From Aquabacterium sp. NJ1 (GTDB taxonomy: Bacteria; Pseudomonadota; Gammaproteobacteria; Burkholderiales; Burkholderiaceae_C): a DNA stretch of 64,000 nucleotides. The position numbers and the translations under genes are program-made. The stretch covers positions 4,570,001 to 4,634,000 of the forward strand of contig NZ_JRKM01000001.1 of NCBI RefSeq assembly GCF_000768065.1, in the 5' to 3' direction. The notes beneath the pieces are model-generated. The model was not told where the DNA came from. It did no database searches and saw only the letters and a program-made list of their open reading frames with translations. Shown in pieces: positions 26,289-35,504 of this stretch (position 1 is the stretch's first letter; each line of letters starts with the position of its first letter).

Positions 26289-27032
26289 ATGATCACGTAT
26301 CAACGTTCTAAATCCTGGCAAATGGCGGCTGCGGGGCTGGCGATCGCGGTCGCTGGTGGTGCTACTTATTGGTGGTTTGGACAGAAGGATGGCGACAACC
26401 ATGACGGTGTCGTGCTGGCCGATCACAAAGGGGCGCCCTCTGGTTGGCTGCAGCCAGGCGTGGGCAATGACGACCCGGTCGCGGCGCTCAAGCCCGCTGT
26501 GGCGTCCGATGGCCGCCCCTCCGACATCCAGCCAGATGACTGGACCATCCTCAACCAGGTGCTCGACAAGATGGGCGCACAGAAGTCCGAGGCGACGCGC
26601 ATCGTGGGTTACCTGCGCTACCAGCACACCTTCGAGACCTGGCAAACCCTGGATGAAACCAAGGACGCCAAGAAGCGTCAGCGCATGGCGCAGGCCTTGC
26701 TGAGCGAGCTGCCAGATCGTCTGGCCGGTGGTGAATTCACGCCCATTGAAGCCAATCTGATGAGTGCGGTCCTGCTGGCCGACGTCGAGACAGACGAGGC
26801 CAGGCGCAACCAGCGCCTGGAAGAGCAGCAGGCCAAGCTCAACGCCATCATGCCGATGAGCGAAGACGAGCAGCAGATGCAGGCCAAGAACCGCCAGATC
26901 GAACTCAAACGCCGGCAGGCCACGGCTTTTGCCGAATGGCAGGCCAAGACCAATCCGGCCGAGCGCACCCAGGCCAAGCTGGAGCAAGCGATGGAAGAGG
27001 TCCGCCGCGCCTACAACAGCGGTGAGTTCTGA
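26289..27032 (+). CDS. membrane-anchored helical protein, possibly PlcR/lipase-chaperone-like
   Basis: 247 aa from ATG 26289, preceded by AGAGG. It has one N-terminal transmembrane helix (MAAAGLAIAVAGGATYWWF), then a periplasmic, mostly alpha-helical domain: DWTILNQVLDKMG, RIVGYLRYQHTFETWQTLDE, LLSELPDRLAGGEFTPIEANLMSAVLL, and a long charged coiled coil to the end. The layout resembles accessory proteins of secreted phospholipases and lipases (PlcR or lipase chaperone). That assignment is from memory of the pattern and is tentative. It lies between two secreted paralogues and has its own terminator, so it could assist their secretion; this is inference. Confidence 0.6.
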   Translation: MITYQRSKSWQMAAAGLAIAVAGGATYWWFGQKDGDNHDGVVLADHKGAPSGWLQPGVGNDDPVAALKPAVASDGRPSDIQPDDWTILNQVLDKMGAQKSEATRIVGYLRYQHTFETWQTLDETKDAKKRQRMAQALLSELPDRLAGGEFTPIEANLMSAVLLADVETDEARRNQRLEEQQAKLNAIMPMSEDEQQMQAKNRQIELKRRQATAFAEWQAKTNPAERTQAKLEQAMEEVRRAYNSGEF

Positions 27033-27092
27033 GCATCGGGTGCAACCTGATTGGGTTAGGTATTTGTGCTGGGTGCTTGGTAGAACCCCTGA

Positions 27093-27146
27093 GAAAACCC
27101 CCGCAAACATGCTAGGTGGCAACCCTAGGTTTGCGGGTTTTCTTCA
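27093..27146 (+). terminator. long hairpin terminator
   Basis: GAAAACCC with a CC bulge then GCAAAC (from 27093) pairs with GTTTGCGGGTTTTC (to about 27142). The inner loop is itself paired (CTAGG/CCTAG), and TTCTTC-type bases follow. It closes the transcript of the helical protein. Confidence 0.75.
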
Positions 27147-27271
27147 CGCTTTTCGTCACCCTTCCCCCCGAGGCGAGGGGGCTTGGGGAAAACGCGGGTG
27201 GGGCACCATTCTTACTACACCAACACGCCTTGCACGACGCAAGCAAACCGACCCGATTAGGAGTTCTCGAG

Positions 27272-27964
27272 ATGCGTTTTTCTACCCTGTCCCTGCGCTC
27301 TGTTTCCATCGCAGCAGCGCTGGTTGCCGCCACGGCTTCGGCTCACGCCAGCCTGACGATCCCCACCAACGCGCTCGTGGCCAACTCGGTGCAGAAGTTC
27401 TCTTCCCTGGCCATGGATGCTTTCGGCCTGCAGGCCGTGTCGGTCAGCGCGCTGGGTAACGCCACGGCCGTGGGCGACGCCGGTGACACCTTCAACCTGC
27501 CTATCACCACGATCACCATCGGCTCCGGCCTGAAGATCGAAAAGGGTGATGCACGTGGTTCCGCTCTGCAGTTCGGCCGCACCTTCAAGGGCGTGGATTA
27601 CGCTGTCACGCTGGCCAACTTCACCATCAACTACGTGAGCAAGCAAGTGCTGGCCGACGTGTCCATCAAAGGCACCGCTTCCACCACCGCCAGCCGCGTG
27701 GTTCAGCAAGCCATCTACAACTACAACACCGAGGCCCCCCTGGGCATCAAGTACAAGTTCCCCCTGACCATCACGGCTCACGAGGTGCTGGACAAGCTGT
27801 TCCTGACGGAAGAAACCAAGGACTCCTTCATGCTCGGCCTGAAGTTGCCTTCGTACAACCGCGCTGTGCTGGACGATACCGACTTCGGCACCCTGACGCA
27901 GGACATCGTCGTCAAGTTCCGCAGCAAGCCTGTGTCGATGACGCCCTACGTGCCCGCTCCCTGA
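27272..27964 (+). CDS. secreted family protein, paralogue 2 (no anchor)
   Basis: 230 aa; family unrecognised. The signal peptide ends TASAHA. It is close to the gene at 25417 along its whole length: LTIPTNALVANSVQKFS, LGNATA, LANFTINYVSKQVLAD, PLGIKYKFPLTITAHEVLDKL and FGTLTQDIVVKFRSKPVS. It ends YVPAP without any sorting signal or membrane helix. ATG 27272 is set by TAGGAG; the frame is open further upstream but not coding. The sequence just before the ribosome binding site (GCAAGCAA...TAGGAG) also resembles that before paralogue 1, so the two are probably a recent duplication. Confidence 0.8.
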   Translation: MRFSTLSLRSVSIAAALVAATASAHASLTIPTNALVANSVQKFSSLAMDAFGLQAVSVSALGNATAVGDAGDTFNLPITTITIGSGLKIEKGDARGSALQFGRTFKGVDYAVTLANFTINYVSKQVLADVSIKGTASTTASRVVQQAIYNYNTEAPLGIKYKFPLTITAHEVLDKLFLTEETKDSFMLGLKLPSYNRAVLDDTDFGTLTQDIVVKFRSKPVSMTPYVPAP

Positions 27965-28049
27965 ATCGAATCGAGATTGATCTCTCCTTGTGCGTGCAAC
28001 GCACCTGACTGAGTTCAGGTCGCCGAGCACGTTTCCCCTGCGTGGGGTG

Positions 28050-28104
28050 CAGCCTGCAGAATCCGGGTCTTCAAGCCTGGTGTTCTGCAGGCTGTTTTGT
28101 TTTG
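28050..28104 (+). terminator. rho-independent terminator after paralogue 2
   Basis: CAGCCTGCAGAA (28050-28061) pairs perfectly with TTCTGCAGGCTG (28083-28094), followed by TTTTGTTTT. The 21-base loop is long, but the stem is complete. Confidence 0.85.
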
Positions 28105-28230
28105 CGATAGTTTACGAAGCGGCAAGGCTGTTCTTGTCAGCCCCGGTGCTGCCGGGGGCGTTGTGGATTGCAGGCTTGTTGCCGGCGCCGCGAGGTATCG
28201 ACCACGCGGGGCACCGTACTAGGGGTGTTG

Positions 28231-28869
28231 ATGTCTTCTGTGAACTGGATTTGGCGCATGGCCCGTCGCTTCGGCGTGGTGGCGTTGTCGCTGGGGCTCA
28301 CCGCTGGTCTGGGCGTGCCGCTGCCGGCTTGTGCCGCCAGCGAGGCCCGTATCCCGACCCTGGAGGGCCAGCAGTTCGAGCGCACCATGGGGCTGGCTGA
28401 CCGCAACTTGCGTCTCAATGGCCTTGGCTTGCGCGGCGTGGCCTGGGTCAAGGCCTTCGTCGCTGGCTTGTACTTGTCTGCGCCGAGCAAGGATGCCGCC
28501 CAGATTCTGGCCATGCCTGGGCCCAAGCGGATTCGGCTCAAGATCATGCTCAACGCACCCAGTCATGAATTGACCCGCTCCCTGGTCGGTCGCATCGAGG
28601 ACCATGAGTCGCAGGCCGTGCGCGACAGGCTGGGTGATCGCCTCACTGGGCTGGCGTCCCTGATCGACAGCGTGGGCGACCTCAAGCCCGGCGATACGCT
28701 GGATCTCGACTTCATTCCCGACAAGGGTGTCAGCCTGCGCCTCAATGACAAGGTGGTGGGCCAACCCGTCTCTGGCGACGACCTCTACCGCTGCGTGCTC
28801 AAGATTTTTGTAGGCGACCACCCGGTGGACCGTCGCATGAAGGAAGGCCTGCTGCGTGGTGGCTACTGA
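28231..28869 (+). CDS. chalcone-isomerase-like exported protein
   Basis: About 212 aa from ATG 28231 (28258 is possible). A signal-peptide-like start ends LPACAASEA. The body matches the bacterial chalcone-isomerase-like fold (PF16036): NGLGLRGVAWVKAFVAGLYL, PKRIRLKIML, GDTLDLDFIPDKGVSLRLNDKVVG and FVGDHPVDRRMKEGLLRGGY. Bacterial members are periplasmic and of unknown function; they are not proven isomerases. The xerD frame overlaps its last codons. Confidence 0.82.
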   Translation: MSSVNWIWRMARRFGVVALSLGLTAGLGVPLPACAASEARIPTLEGQQFERTMGLADRNLRLNGLGLRGVAWVKAFVAGLYLSAPSKDAAQILAMPGPKRIRLKIMLNAPSHELTRSLVGRIEDHESQAVRDRLGDRLTGLASLIDSVGDLKPGDTLDLDFIPDKGVSLRLNDKVVGQPVSGDDLYRCVLKIFVGDHPVDRRMKEGLLRGGY

Positions 28870-29764
28870 CTTGGTGACAGACCCCCACCTGGATCGCTTT
28901 GTCGATGCCATCTGGCTGGAAGATGGCCTGAGCGCCAACACCCTGGCGGCCTACCGGCGCGATCTGCAAGGGCTCGGTGCCTGGTTGCTTGAACACGCAG
29001 AGGGGCGTTCGCTGGTGCATGCCCGCGAGACTGACCTGCAGGGGTACGCCGCCGCACGGCATGCCGGCTCACGGCCGTCATCCGCGGGAAGGCGCCTGAG
29101 CGTGTTCCGCCGCTTCTACCGCTGGGCCCTGCGAGAAGGGCTGTGCGCGGCTGATCCCACGGTGCGCATGGATGCACCCCGGCAGCGCATGCGCCTGCCC
29201 GGCACCTTGAGCGAACATCAGGTCGAGGCCTTGCTGGCTGCCCCCGACATCCATGAGCCGCTGGGCCTGCGGGACAGGGCGATGCTGGAATTGCTCTACG
29301 CCAGTGGCCTGCGCGTCAGTGAGCTGGTCGAGCTGAAATCCGTCCATGTCGGGCTGAACGAAGGGGTGTTGCGCATCATGGGCAAGGGCAGCAAGGAGCG
29401 GCTGGTGCCCTTTGGTGCCGAGGCCGGCGAGTGGTTGCAACGTTATCTGGACAAGGGCCGGCACATGATCCTGGGTAGTCAGGTCAGCGATGCCTTGTTT
29501 GTCACCGGCCGAGGTGGCCCCATGACGCGGCAGATGTTCTGGAAGCTCATCAAGAAATACGCCGTGCTGGCAGGCATCACCCAGCCGTTGTCGCCGCACA
29601 CCTTGCGTCACGCCTTTGCCACGCACCTGCTCAACCACGGCGCCGATCTGCGCGTGGTGCAGATGCTGCTGGGGCATGCGGACATTTCCACCACGCAGGT
29701 CTACACCCATGTGGCGCGTGAGCGTTTGCGGCAGTTGCACGCGCGGCACCACCCGCGCGGCTGA
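28856..29764 (+). CDS. xerD: site-specific tyrosine recombinase XerD
   Basis: 302 aa, the usual length. With XerC it resolves chromosome dimers at dif. The N-terminal SAM-like domain (FVDAIWLEDGLSANTLAAYRRDL) precedes the catalytic domain. Catalytic residues are R in SGLRVSELVEL, K in GKGSKERLVPFG, HxxR in HTLRHAFATHLL, H in LGHADISTTQ and Y in VYTHV. I use GTG 28856, which overlaps the previous gene by 14 bases; later GTG starts at 28859 or 28874 are possible. No phage genes surround it, so it is the housekeeping enzyme. Confidence 0.93.
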   Translation: MVATDLVTDPHLDRFVDAIWLEDGLSANTLAAYRRDLQGLGAWLLEHAEGRSLVHARETDLQGYAAARHAGSRPSSAGRRLSVFRRFYRWALREGLCAADPTVRMDAPRQRMRLPGTLSEHQVEALLAAPDIHEPLGLRDRAMLELLYASGLRVSELVELKSVHVGLNEGVLRIMGKGSKERLVPFGAEAGEWLQRYLDKGRHMILGSQVSDALFVTGRGGPMTRQMFWKLIKKYAVLAGITQPLSPHTLRHAFATHLLNHGADLRVVQMLLGHADISTTQVYTHVARERLRQLHARHHPRG

Positions 29765-29769
29765 GCAAT

Positions 29770-30591
29770 TCAGTCCACCCCGAGCAGAAAGGCGAGTTCC
29801 TCGTCCGTGAAGCCCGCGGCCTTGCGCGCGGCTTCGTTGAAGGGTGGGCGCAGGCGAGGGGCCTCGTAGCGTTGCACCAGTTGCGGGTAGAGCGAGACGG
29901 CGTCTTCGCCCCGCGCCTGGCACAGGTGGTGAAACCAGCGGTTGCCGATGGCCACGTGCCCCACCTCGTCGCGCAGGATGATGTCCAGAATCTCGACCGC
30001 CCGTTGATCGCCCGCTCTGGTCAGCTTGTCCTGGATGAGCGGGGTGGCATCCAGCCCGCGGGCCTCCAGGGTGCGGGGCACCAGGGCCATGCGCGCCAGG
30101 ATGTCGTCCTTGGTCTTGTCGCACATGGTCCAGAGGCCATCGTGGGCGTCGAAATCGCCGTAGTCGTAGCCCAGCGATTGCAGGTGCGCGCGCAGCAGAT
30201 TGAAGTGCAGGGCTTCTTCGGCCGCCACCTTCAGCCAGTCACTGTAGAACGCGGCTGGCATGCCGGCAAAACGCCACACCGCGTCCAGCGCCAGGTTGAT
30301 GGCATTGAACTCGATGTGGCAGATGGCGTGAAGCAGGGCCGCACGGCCTTCCAGGGTAAAGGGTGACCGAGACGGCACTTGCTTGGCTGGGACCAGCAAG
30401 GGGCGGGCAGGGCGGCCAGGCATGTGTGCGGCCTGCTCGGGCGTCAAGGCCAATGGCGCCTGTCGATCGGCTTCACTCAGCCAAGGGCCCGTGGCGCCTT
30501 GCAGGGCCTCCTGGCAGGCCAGCGCTGCCAGGGCTTTGTCTTGCGGATCACAGATCAGCAGGATCTGCAGGGCTTGGTCTCTCAGGCTCAT
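29770..30591 (-). CDS. DUF455 ferritin-like protein
   Basis: 273 aa from ATG 30591. The central part has ferritin-like metal-ligand helices: LLHAICHIEFNAINLALDAVWRF, WLKVAAEEALHFNLLRAHL and ILDIILRDEVGHVAIGNRWF, where E and ExxH residues could bind a di-iron centre. Relatives are annotated as rhodanese-like or DUF455 with an oxidase-like fold, and the reaction is unknown. It converges with xerD (five bases apart) and may have its own promoter. Confidence 0.8.
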   Translation of the reverse strand: MSLRDQALQILLICDPQDKALAALACQEALQGATGPWLSEADRQAPLALTPEQAAHMPGRPARPLLVPAKQVPSRSPFTLEGRAALLHAICHIEFNAINLALDAVWRFAGMPAAFYSDWLKVAAEEALHFNLLRAHLQSLGYDYGDFDAHDGLWTMCDKTKDDILARMALVPRTLEARGLDATPLIQDKLTRAGDQRAVEILDIILRDEVGHVAIGNRWFHHLCQARGEDAVSLYPQLVQRYEAPRLRPPFNEAARKAAGFTDEELAFLLGVD

Positions 30592-30679
30592 GCCCGTATT
30601 GTGCGGTGAGCCTGCGATGCCCCAGCGATGCCCATGCAATCGCCCGCTGAAGGCCTCGCGATCTGCTGCCCTTGGGCGA

Positions 30680-31522
30680 TCACTCCGCCCAGGTCATCCA
30701 GCCCATATTGGCCGACACCAGGATGAAGATGCCAAAGGCAATGCGGTACCAGGCAAAGGGCACGAAGTTGTGGCTGGACACATAACGGATCAGCCAGCGC
30801 ACGCACAACCAGGCCGATACAAACGCGAAGACCAGGCCCACGCTGAACAAGGGCAGGTCATTCACCGACAGCAGCGCACGTTCCTTGTACAGGCTGTACA
30901 CGCCAGCGCCGATCAGCGTCGGGATGCCCAGGAAAAAGCTGAAGTCGGTGGCCGCCTTGCGCGACAGCCCCATCAGCATGCCGCCAATGATGGTGGCACC
31001 GGAGCGGCTGGTGCCGGGTATCAAGGCCAGGCACTGGATCACGCCCACCTTGAAGGCGTCCATCAGGCTCATGTCGTCCACCGTCTGCACACGTTGCTGC
31101 GGGCGTTGGGCTGCAAAGCGCTCCGCAATCAGGATGATCACGCCCCCCAGGATGAAGGTCGTGGCGACCACAGTGGCGGTGAAGAAATGCGCCTTGATCG
31201 CCTTGCCAACGGCCAGGCCCATGACCACGGCTGGCAAAAAGCCGACGAACACATTCAGGGCAAAGCGCTGGGCCTTGGGGTCAGAGAACAGGCCGGTTAC
31301 CGTGTCCTTGACGCGTTGCAGGTAGACCAGGATCACGGCGAAGATGGCGCCCGTCTGGATCGCGATCTCGAAGACCTTGGCCTTGTCGGCGCCGGTGCTG
31401 CGCGCAAAGTCCAGCAGGGAGTCCGCCAGGATCAGATGGCCAGTACTCGAGATGGGCAGGAACTCGGTGAGACCTTCCACAATGCCCATCAGGGCAGACT
31501 TCATGAACAGCACGATATCCAC
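30680..31522 (-). CDS. uppP: undecaprenyl-diphosphatase (BacA type)
   Basis: 280 aa with a GTG start at 31522. This integral membrane enzyme dephosphorylates undecaprenyl diphosphate to recycle the lipid carrier of cell-wall synthesis and gives bacitracin resistance. Motifs: [21 protein letters not shown] near the N-terminus, containing the catalytic Glu cluster and the Ser-Thr-Gly-His stretch, and the second conserved region [19 protein letters not shown]. Seven to eight hydrophobic segments are visible. It is divergent from selO. Confidence 0.95.
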   Translation of the reverse strand: MDIVLFMKSALMGIVEGLTEFLPISSTGHLILADSLLDFARSTGADKAKVFEIAIQTGAIFAVILVYLQRVKDTVTGLFSDPKAQRFALNVFVGFLPAVVMGLAVGKAIKAHFFTATVVATTFILGGVIILIAERFAAQRPQQRVQTVDDMSLMDAFKVGVIQCLALIPGTSRSGATIIGGMLMGLSRKAATDFSFFLGIPTLIGAGVYSLYKERALLSVNDLPLFSVGLVFAFVSAWLCVRWLIRYVSSHNFVPFAWYRIAFGIFILVSANMGWMTWAE

Positions 31523-31629
31523 GTTCGACTTCCCGCTAGCGTCAATTGGTGCGGCATCTTAGGACAGCGTGGCGCAGCGATTAGCCGACCCCGCCCCAGG
31601 GACAGGGGGGCTTGTCTAAACTGCGCCAC

Positions 31630-33207
31630 ATGTCTGCAGCTTTGAATCCCCACCCTTTACAGAACTTTGCCTGGTCGCCCGACGCTGGCCATTGGCTCAA
31701 CCGCTTCGTGCAACTGAGCGAGCAGACGCAAGCCCGATGCCAGGTGCCGCTGGGCGTCAACTGGCAGGGTGACCCTTTGCCCATGCCTCGCTGGGTGGCG
31801 GTGAACCAGGCGCTGGCCTGCGACATGGGCTGGCCCGAGGGGTGGCATCTGGGTGACGCGGATGGTGCGGCACAGCCGGCGCTGTCGGTGTTCAGCGGCA
31901 ACGGCGTCTGGCCCGGCATGTCGCCTTTCACGTCCGTGTACAGCGGGCACCAGTTCGGCGTGTGGGCCGGGCAGTTGGGGGATGGCCGTGCCTTGCTGCT
32001 GGGCGAGATCGATTCGCCGATGGGGCCCCAGGAGATCCAGCTCAAGGGCGCCGGGGCCACGCCTTATTCGAGGCGCGCGGACGGTCGTGCGGTGCTGCGC
32101 TCATCCATTCGCGAGTACCTGTGCAGCGAGGCCATGCACGGGCTGGGCGTGCCCACCACGCGGGCACTGAGCCTGGTGGCGTCGCCCCAGCCGGTGCGGC
32201 GCGAGACGGTTGAAACCGCGGCCGTGGTGGCCCGTGTGGCGCCCAGCTTCATCCGCTTCGGGCACTTCGAGCACTTTGCCCACAGCGGTGAGCCTGGGCA
32301 CCTGGACGCCTTGCAGGCCCTGGTGGACTTCGTGGTCGAGCACCATTACCCGCAAATGGCCGACAAGCCTCATCGTGCCTTGGCCTTGCTGGGTGCCGTG
32401 GTGGCGCGCACCGCCGAGCTGATGGCGCACTGGCAGTCTGTTGGGTTTTGCCATGGCGTGATGAACACGGACAACATGTCCATCCTGGGGCTGACCATCG
32501 ACTACGGCCCCTTCGGTTTTCTGGATGCCTTCGACCCCAATCACATCTGCAACCACTCCGATGACCATGGGCGTTACTCATGGAACAACCAGCCCCAGAT
32601 CGGCTACTGGAACCTGCGTGCATTGGCCCAGGGCTTGTTGCCCCTGATCCCTGAGGCCAAGGATGACACCCAGTTGGTCATCGACGTGCTGCAAACCTAC
32701 GAGCAACGCTTCCCGCAGGCCATGCGGGCCCGCTGGCGCGCCAAGCTGGGCTTGCTGACCGAGCAGGAGGGCGATGGCGAGCTGGCCGTGGCCTTGCTGC
32801 AGACCATGGCGGCCAGCAAGGCGGACTTCACCATCACCTTTCGCCGCTTGTGCGACTACCGGGCTGACGTGTCACCAGATCACGCCGCCAATGCACCGGT
32901 GCGCGATCTGTTCATGGACCGTAACGCCTTTGATACCTGGGCGCAGCGTTATGCCGCACGGCTTCAGGCCGAAGGCAGTGTGGATGCCGAGCGCGCGCAA
33001 CGCATGCGCCGGGTCAACCCGGTCTACGTCTTGCGCAATCACATGGCGGAGTTGGCCATCCAGCGTGCGCAAAAGGGGGACTACAGTGAGGTGCAGCGCT
33101 TGCATCAGCTTCTGCAAAGGCCGTTCGACGAACAGCCCGGCGCCGAGGCTGACGCAGGTTTTCCGCCCGAATGGGCCCAGGCCATCGAGGTGTCTTGTTC
33201 ATCATGA
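31630..33207 (+). CDS. selO: protein adenylyltransferase SelO (YdiU)
   Basis: 525 aa from ATG 31630 (an upstream TTG is less likely). This pseudokinase-fold enzyme transfers AMP from ATP to Ser/Thr/Tyr of redox proteins. Conserved stretches: [55 protein letters not shown], the active-site region [23 protein letters not shown], and [10 protein letters not shown]. Its stop overlaps the msrB start (ATGA, 33204-33207), so the two are translated together. The family is tied to oxidative stress, which fits the msrB partner. Confidence 0.95.
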   Translation: MSAALNPHPLQNFAWSPDAGHWLNRFVQLSEQTQARCQVPLGVNWQGDPLPMPRWVAVNQALACDMGWPEGWHLGDADGAAQPALSVFSGNGVWPGMSPFTSVYSGHQFGVWAGQLGDGRALLLGEIDSPMGPQEIQLKGAGATPYSRRADGRAVLRSSIREYLCSEAMHGLGVPTTRALSLVASPQPVRRETVETAAVVARVAPSFIRFGHFEHFAHSGEPGHLDALQALVDFVVEHHYPQMADKPHRALALLGAVVARTAELMAHWQSVGFCHGVMNTDNMSILGLTIDYGPFGFLDAFDPNHICNHSDDHGRYSWNNQPQIGYWNLRALAQGLLPLIPEAKDDTQLVIDVLQTYEQRFPQAMRARWRAKLGLLTEQEGDGELAVALLQTMAASKADFTITFRRLCDYRADVSPDHAANAPVRDLFMDRNAFDTWAQRYAARLQAEGSVDAERAQRMRRVNPVYVLRNHMAELAIQRAQKGDYSEVQRLHQLLQRPFDEQPGAEADAGFPPEWAQAIEVSCSS

Positions 33208-33608
33208 GCGATTACAAAGTCAAAAAGACGGATGCCGAGTGGCGTGAGCAGCTCGCCCCGATGGACTACCAGGTCACGCGCCAGGCGGCCACCGAGCGGG
33301 CCTTCACCGGGCGTTATTGGGATCACTTCGAGAACGGTGCCTACAAGTGCATCTGCTGTGGGGCCAAGCTGTTCGAGTCCGACACCAAGTTCGATGCGGG
33401 CTGCGGCTGGCCCAGTTATTACCAGCCCGCTCAGGACGGCATCATCGAGCGCGTCATGGACCACAGTCATGGCATGGTCCGCGTGGAGGTGCGTTGCCAG
33501 AACTGTGGCGCGCACCTGGGGCATGTCTTCGACGATGGCCCTCACCCCACGGGTGAGCGCTTCTGCATCAACTCTGCCGCGCTAGACTTCGTGCCGCGCG
33601 ACGCTTGA
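33204..33608 (+). CDS. msrB: peptide-methionine (R)-S-oxide reductase
   Basis: 134 aa from ATG 33204. It reduces the R form of methionine sulfoxide in proteins. The zinc-binding CxxC pairs are CICCG and [12 protein letters not shown], and the catalytic Cys is in [23 protein letters not shown] is the usual substrate loop. Coupled by ATGA to selO and followed after 40 bases by yciB. Confidence 0.96.
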   Translation: MSDYKVKKTDAEWREQLAPMDYQVTRQAATERAFTGRYWDHFENGAYKCICCGAKLFESDTKFDAGCGWPSYYQPAQDGIIERVMDHSHGMVRVEVRCQNCGAHLGHVFDDGPHPTGERFCINSAALDFVPRDA

Positions 33609-33648
33609 TCGCGGTAACCCGCGGCCCCGTGCATGGGCTGCCATCGTC

Positions 33649-34284
33649 ATGAAGATTTTTTTCGACCTGCTGCCCATCATCCTGTTCTTCGCCAGCTTCA
33701 AATGGGCTGAAGGGCACAAGGCACAAGCTGCCCTGTGGATGAACCAGTACCTGGGCTTTGCCGTGTCCGGCGGCACAGTGGGCGTCACCGAGGCGCCGGT
33801 GCTGCTGGCCACCGTGGTGGTCATCGTGATGACGCTGCTGCAGATCGTGGTGCTCAAGGCGCTGCGCAAGCCCGTGGACAAGATGCTCTGGGCGGGCCTG
33901 GTGATCGTGGTCGTGCTGGGTGGCCTGACCCTGTGGTTCCACGACGAGACCTTCATCAAATGGAAGCCCACCGTCATCTACTGGCTGATGGCCGGCGGCT
34001 TCTTTGTCACCGAGATCGTGCTGGGCCGCAAGATGCTGGCGCAGATGATGGGCGGGCAGATCGATGCCCCCGACACCGTCTGGCGAAACCTGGGCTGGGC
34101 CTGGGTGCTGTTCTTCGTGGGGATGGGCGTGCTCAACCTGTGGGTGGCGTTCAACTTCCCGCTGGACACCTGGGTGAACTTCAAGATGTGGGGCAGCCTG
34201 GGCCTCACCCTGGGATTTACCCTGGCGCAGGGCCTGTATCTGGGGCGCCACATGGTGCCCGAGAAGGCCGGTGAATCAGACTGA
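33649..34284 (+). CDS. yciB: inner-membrane septation protein A (YciB/IspZ)
   Basis: 211 aa with five to six membrane helices. It starts MKIFFDLLPIILFFASFKWA, typical of the family, and has KPTVIYWLMAGGFFVTEIVLGRKML and FNFPLDTWVNFKMWGSLGLTL. It is linked to cell division and envelope integrity; the mechanism is not settled. It lies between msrB and bolA in the same direction. Confidence 0.93.
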   Translation: MKIFFDLLPIILFFASFKWAEGHKAQAALWMNQYLGFAVSGGTVGVTEAPVLLATVVVIVMTLLQIVVLKALRKPVDKMLWAGLVIVVVLGGLTLWFHDETFIKWKPTVIYWLMAGGFFVTEIVLGRKMLAQMMGGQIDAPDTVWRNLGWAWVLFFVGMGVLNLWVAFNFPLDTWVNFKMWGSLGLTLGFTLAQGLYLGRHMVPEKAGESD

Positions 34285-34310
34285 ACTTATTGTCACGAAA
34301 GGGCTCCATC

Positions 34311-34586
34311 ATGAGCAGTGCCTCCATCACCGCCAGCCAGCTGGAAGCCGCGCTGTGCAAGGCTTTGCAACCCGAAGCCTGCACCGTGACGGACGACAGC
34401 GCGCAGCACGCGGGGCATGCAGGCGCCAATGGCACGGGCTTTGGCACGCACTTTTCGGTGCATGTCCGGGCCCGTTGCTTCAACGGTTTGTCACACGTTC
34501 AGCGTCATCGGCTTGTGTATGATGCCCTGCGCGATTTGATTGCCCAGGGTGTTCATGCGCTGGTCATCAAAGCCGAGCCCGTCTGA
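34311..34586 (+). CDS. bolA: BolA family protein
   Basis: 91 aa from ATG 34311. The BolA/IbaG fold is recognisable by THFSVHVRARCFNGLSHVQRHRLVYDAL and the terminal GVHALVIKAEPV. Members bind Fe-S clusters with monothiol glutaredoxins or act as DNA-binding regulators of morphology. The N-terminal 40 residues are Ala/His-rich and less conserved. It lies 29 bases before the parvulin gene. Confidence 0.87.
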   Translation: MSSASITASQLEAALCKALQPEACTVTDDSAQHAGHAGANGTGFGTHFSVHVRARCFNGLSHVQRHRLVYDALRDLIAQGVHALVIKAEPV

Positions 34587-34615
34587 ATCTTTCTTAAAAG
34601 CTTTATCTGCTCACC

Positions 34616-35437
34616 ATGAAGACTTCTCGTATCGCCAAGGCAGCCATGCTGGCCGTGTCGCTCTCGCTGGCTGCTCCGCTGGCGTTCGCGCAAAACATCG
34701 CAACCGTCAATGGCAAGGCCGTGCCCAAGGCACGCGTGGACGCCATGCTCGAACAGATCCTCAAGCAACAGCAGCCTGGCCAGCCCGCCACGCCCAAGAC
34801 GCCTGAGCTGGAGCAGAAGGTCAAGGACGAAATCGTGCTGCGCGAAATCTTCCTGCAGGAAGCCGAGCGCCGTGGCCTGCAGGGCACCGCCGACTACAAG
34901 ACCCAGATGGAGTTTGCCCGCCAGTCCATCCTGATCCGCGCGCTGTTCCAGGACTTCGAAAAGAAGAACCCCACGACCGACGCTGAAGCCAAGGCCGAGT
35001 ACGACAAGATCAAGGCTGCCAACGGTGACAAGGAATACCGGGCTCGCCACATCCTGGTCGAGAAGGAAGAAGACGCCAAGGCCCTGATCGCTCAGATCAA
35101 GGCTGGTGCCAAGTTCGAAGACCTGGCCAAGAAGAACTCCAAGGACCCTGGCTCCGCCGAAAACGGTGGCGATCTGGATTGGGCCAACCCCGGCAACTAC
35201 GTGCCTGAGTTCTCGCAAGCCCTGACCAAGCTGCAAAAGGGCCAGATGACCGACACCCCGGTCAAGTCGCAGTTCGGCTACCACATCATCAAGCTGGAAG
35301 ATGTGCGCGAGACGAAGTTCCCCAGCTTCGACGAAGTCAAGGGCCAGATCATCCAGCGCCTGAACCAGGCCAAGCTGGCCAAGTTCCGCGAAGAGCTGAA
35401 GGGCAAGGCCAAGACGGACTACAAGTTCGGCAACTGA
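34616..35437 (+). CDS. periplasmic parvulin-type peptidyl-prolyl isomerase
   Basis: 273 aa. The signal peptide ends PLAFA/QN. A SurA-like N-terminal helical chaperone region (residues about 25-130) precedes one parvulin domain (RARHILVEKEEDAKALIAQIKAGAKFEDLAKKNSKDPGSAENGGDLDW, FGYHIIKLEDVRE). It helps fold outer-membrane or periplasmic proteins. It is last in the msrB-yciB-bolA string, with a strong terminator after it. Confidence 0.93.
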   Translation: MKTSRIAKAAMLAVSLSLAAPLAFAQNIATVNGKAVPKARVDAMLEQILKQQQPGQPATPKTPELEQKVKDEIVLREIFLQEAERRGLQGTADYKTQMEFARQSILIRALFQDFEKKNPTTDAEAKAEYDKIKAANGDKEYRARHILVEKEEDAKALIAQIKAGAKFEDLAKKNSKDPGSAENGGDLDWANPGNYVPEFSQALTKLQKGQMTDTPVKSQFGYHIIKLEDVRETKFPSFDEVKGQIIQRLNQAKLAKFREELKGKAKTDYKFGN

Positions 35438-35454
35438 TCTGACTGGCGCCCAAG

Positions 35455-35486
35455 AAAAAGCCTGCACCGATGTGCAGGCTTTTTTC
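35455..35486. terminator. bidirectional terminator between the parvulin gene and trmB
   Basis: AAAAAGCCTGCAC (35455-35467) pairs with GTGCAGGCT plus a T-run (35472-35485). The A-run on one side and T-run on the other fit convergent genes. Confidence 0.92.
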
Positions 35487-35504
35487 ATTTGGCTTTGCTG
35501 CGGT

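Noticed and set aside
28856-29764. Phage or integron integrase
   Set aside because: The protein has XerD length and motifs, and no phage, attachment-site or cassette features surround it.
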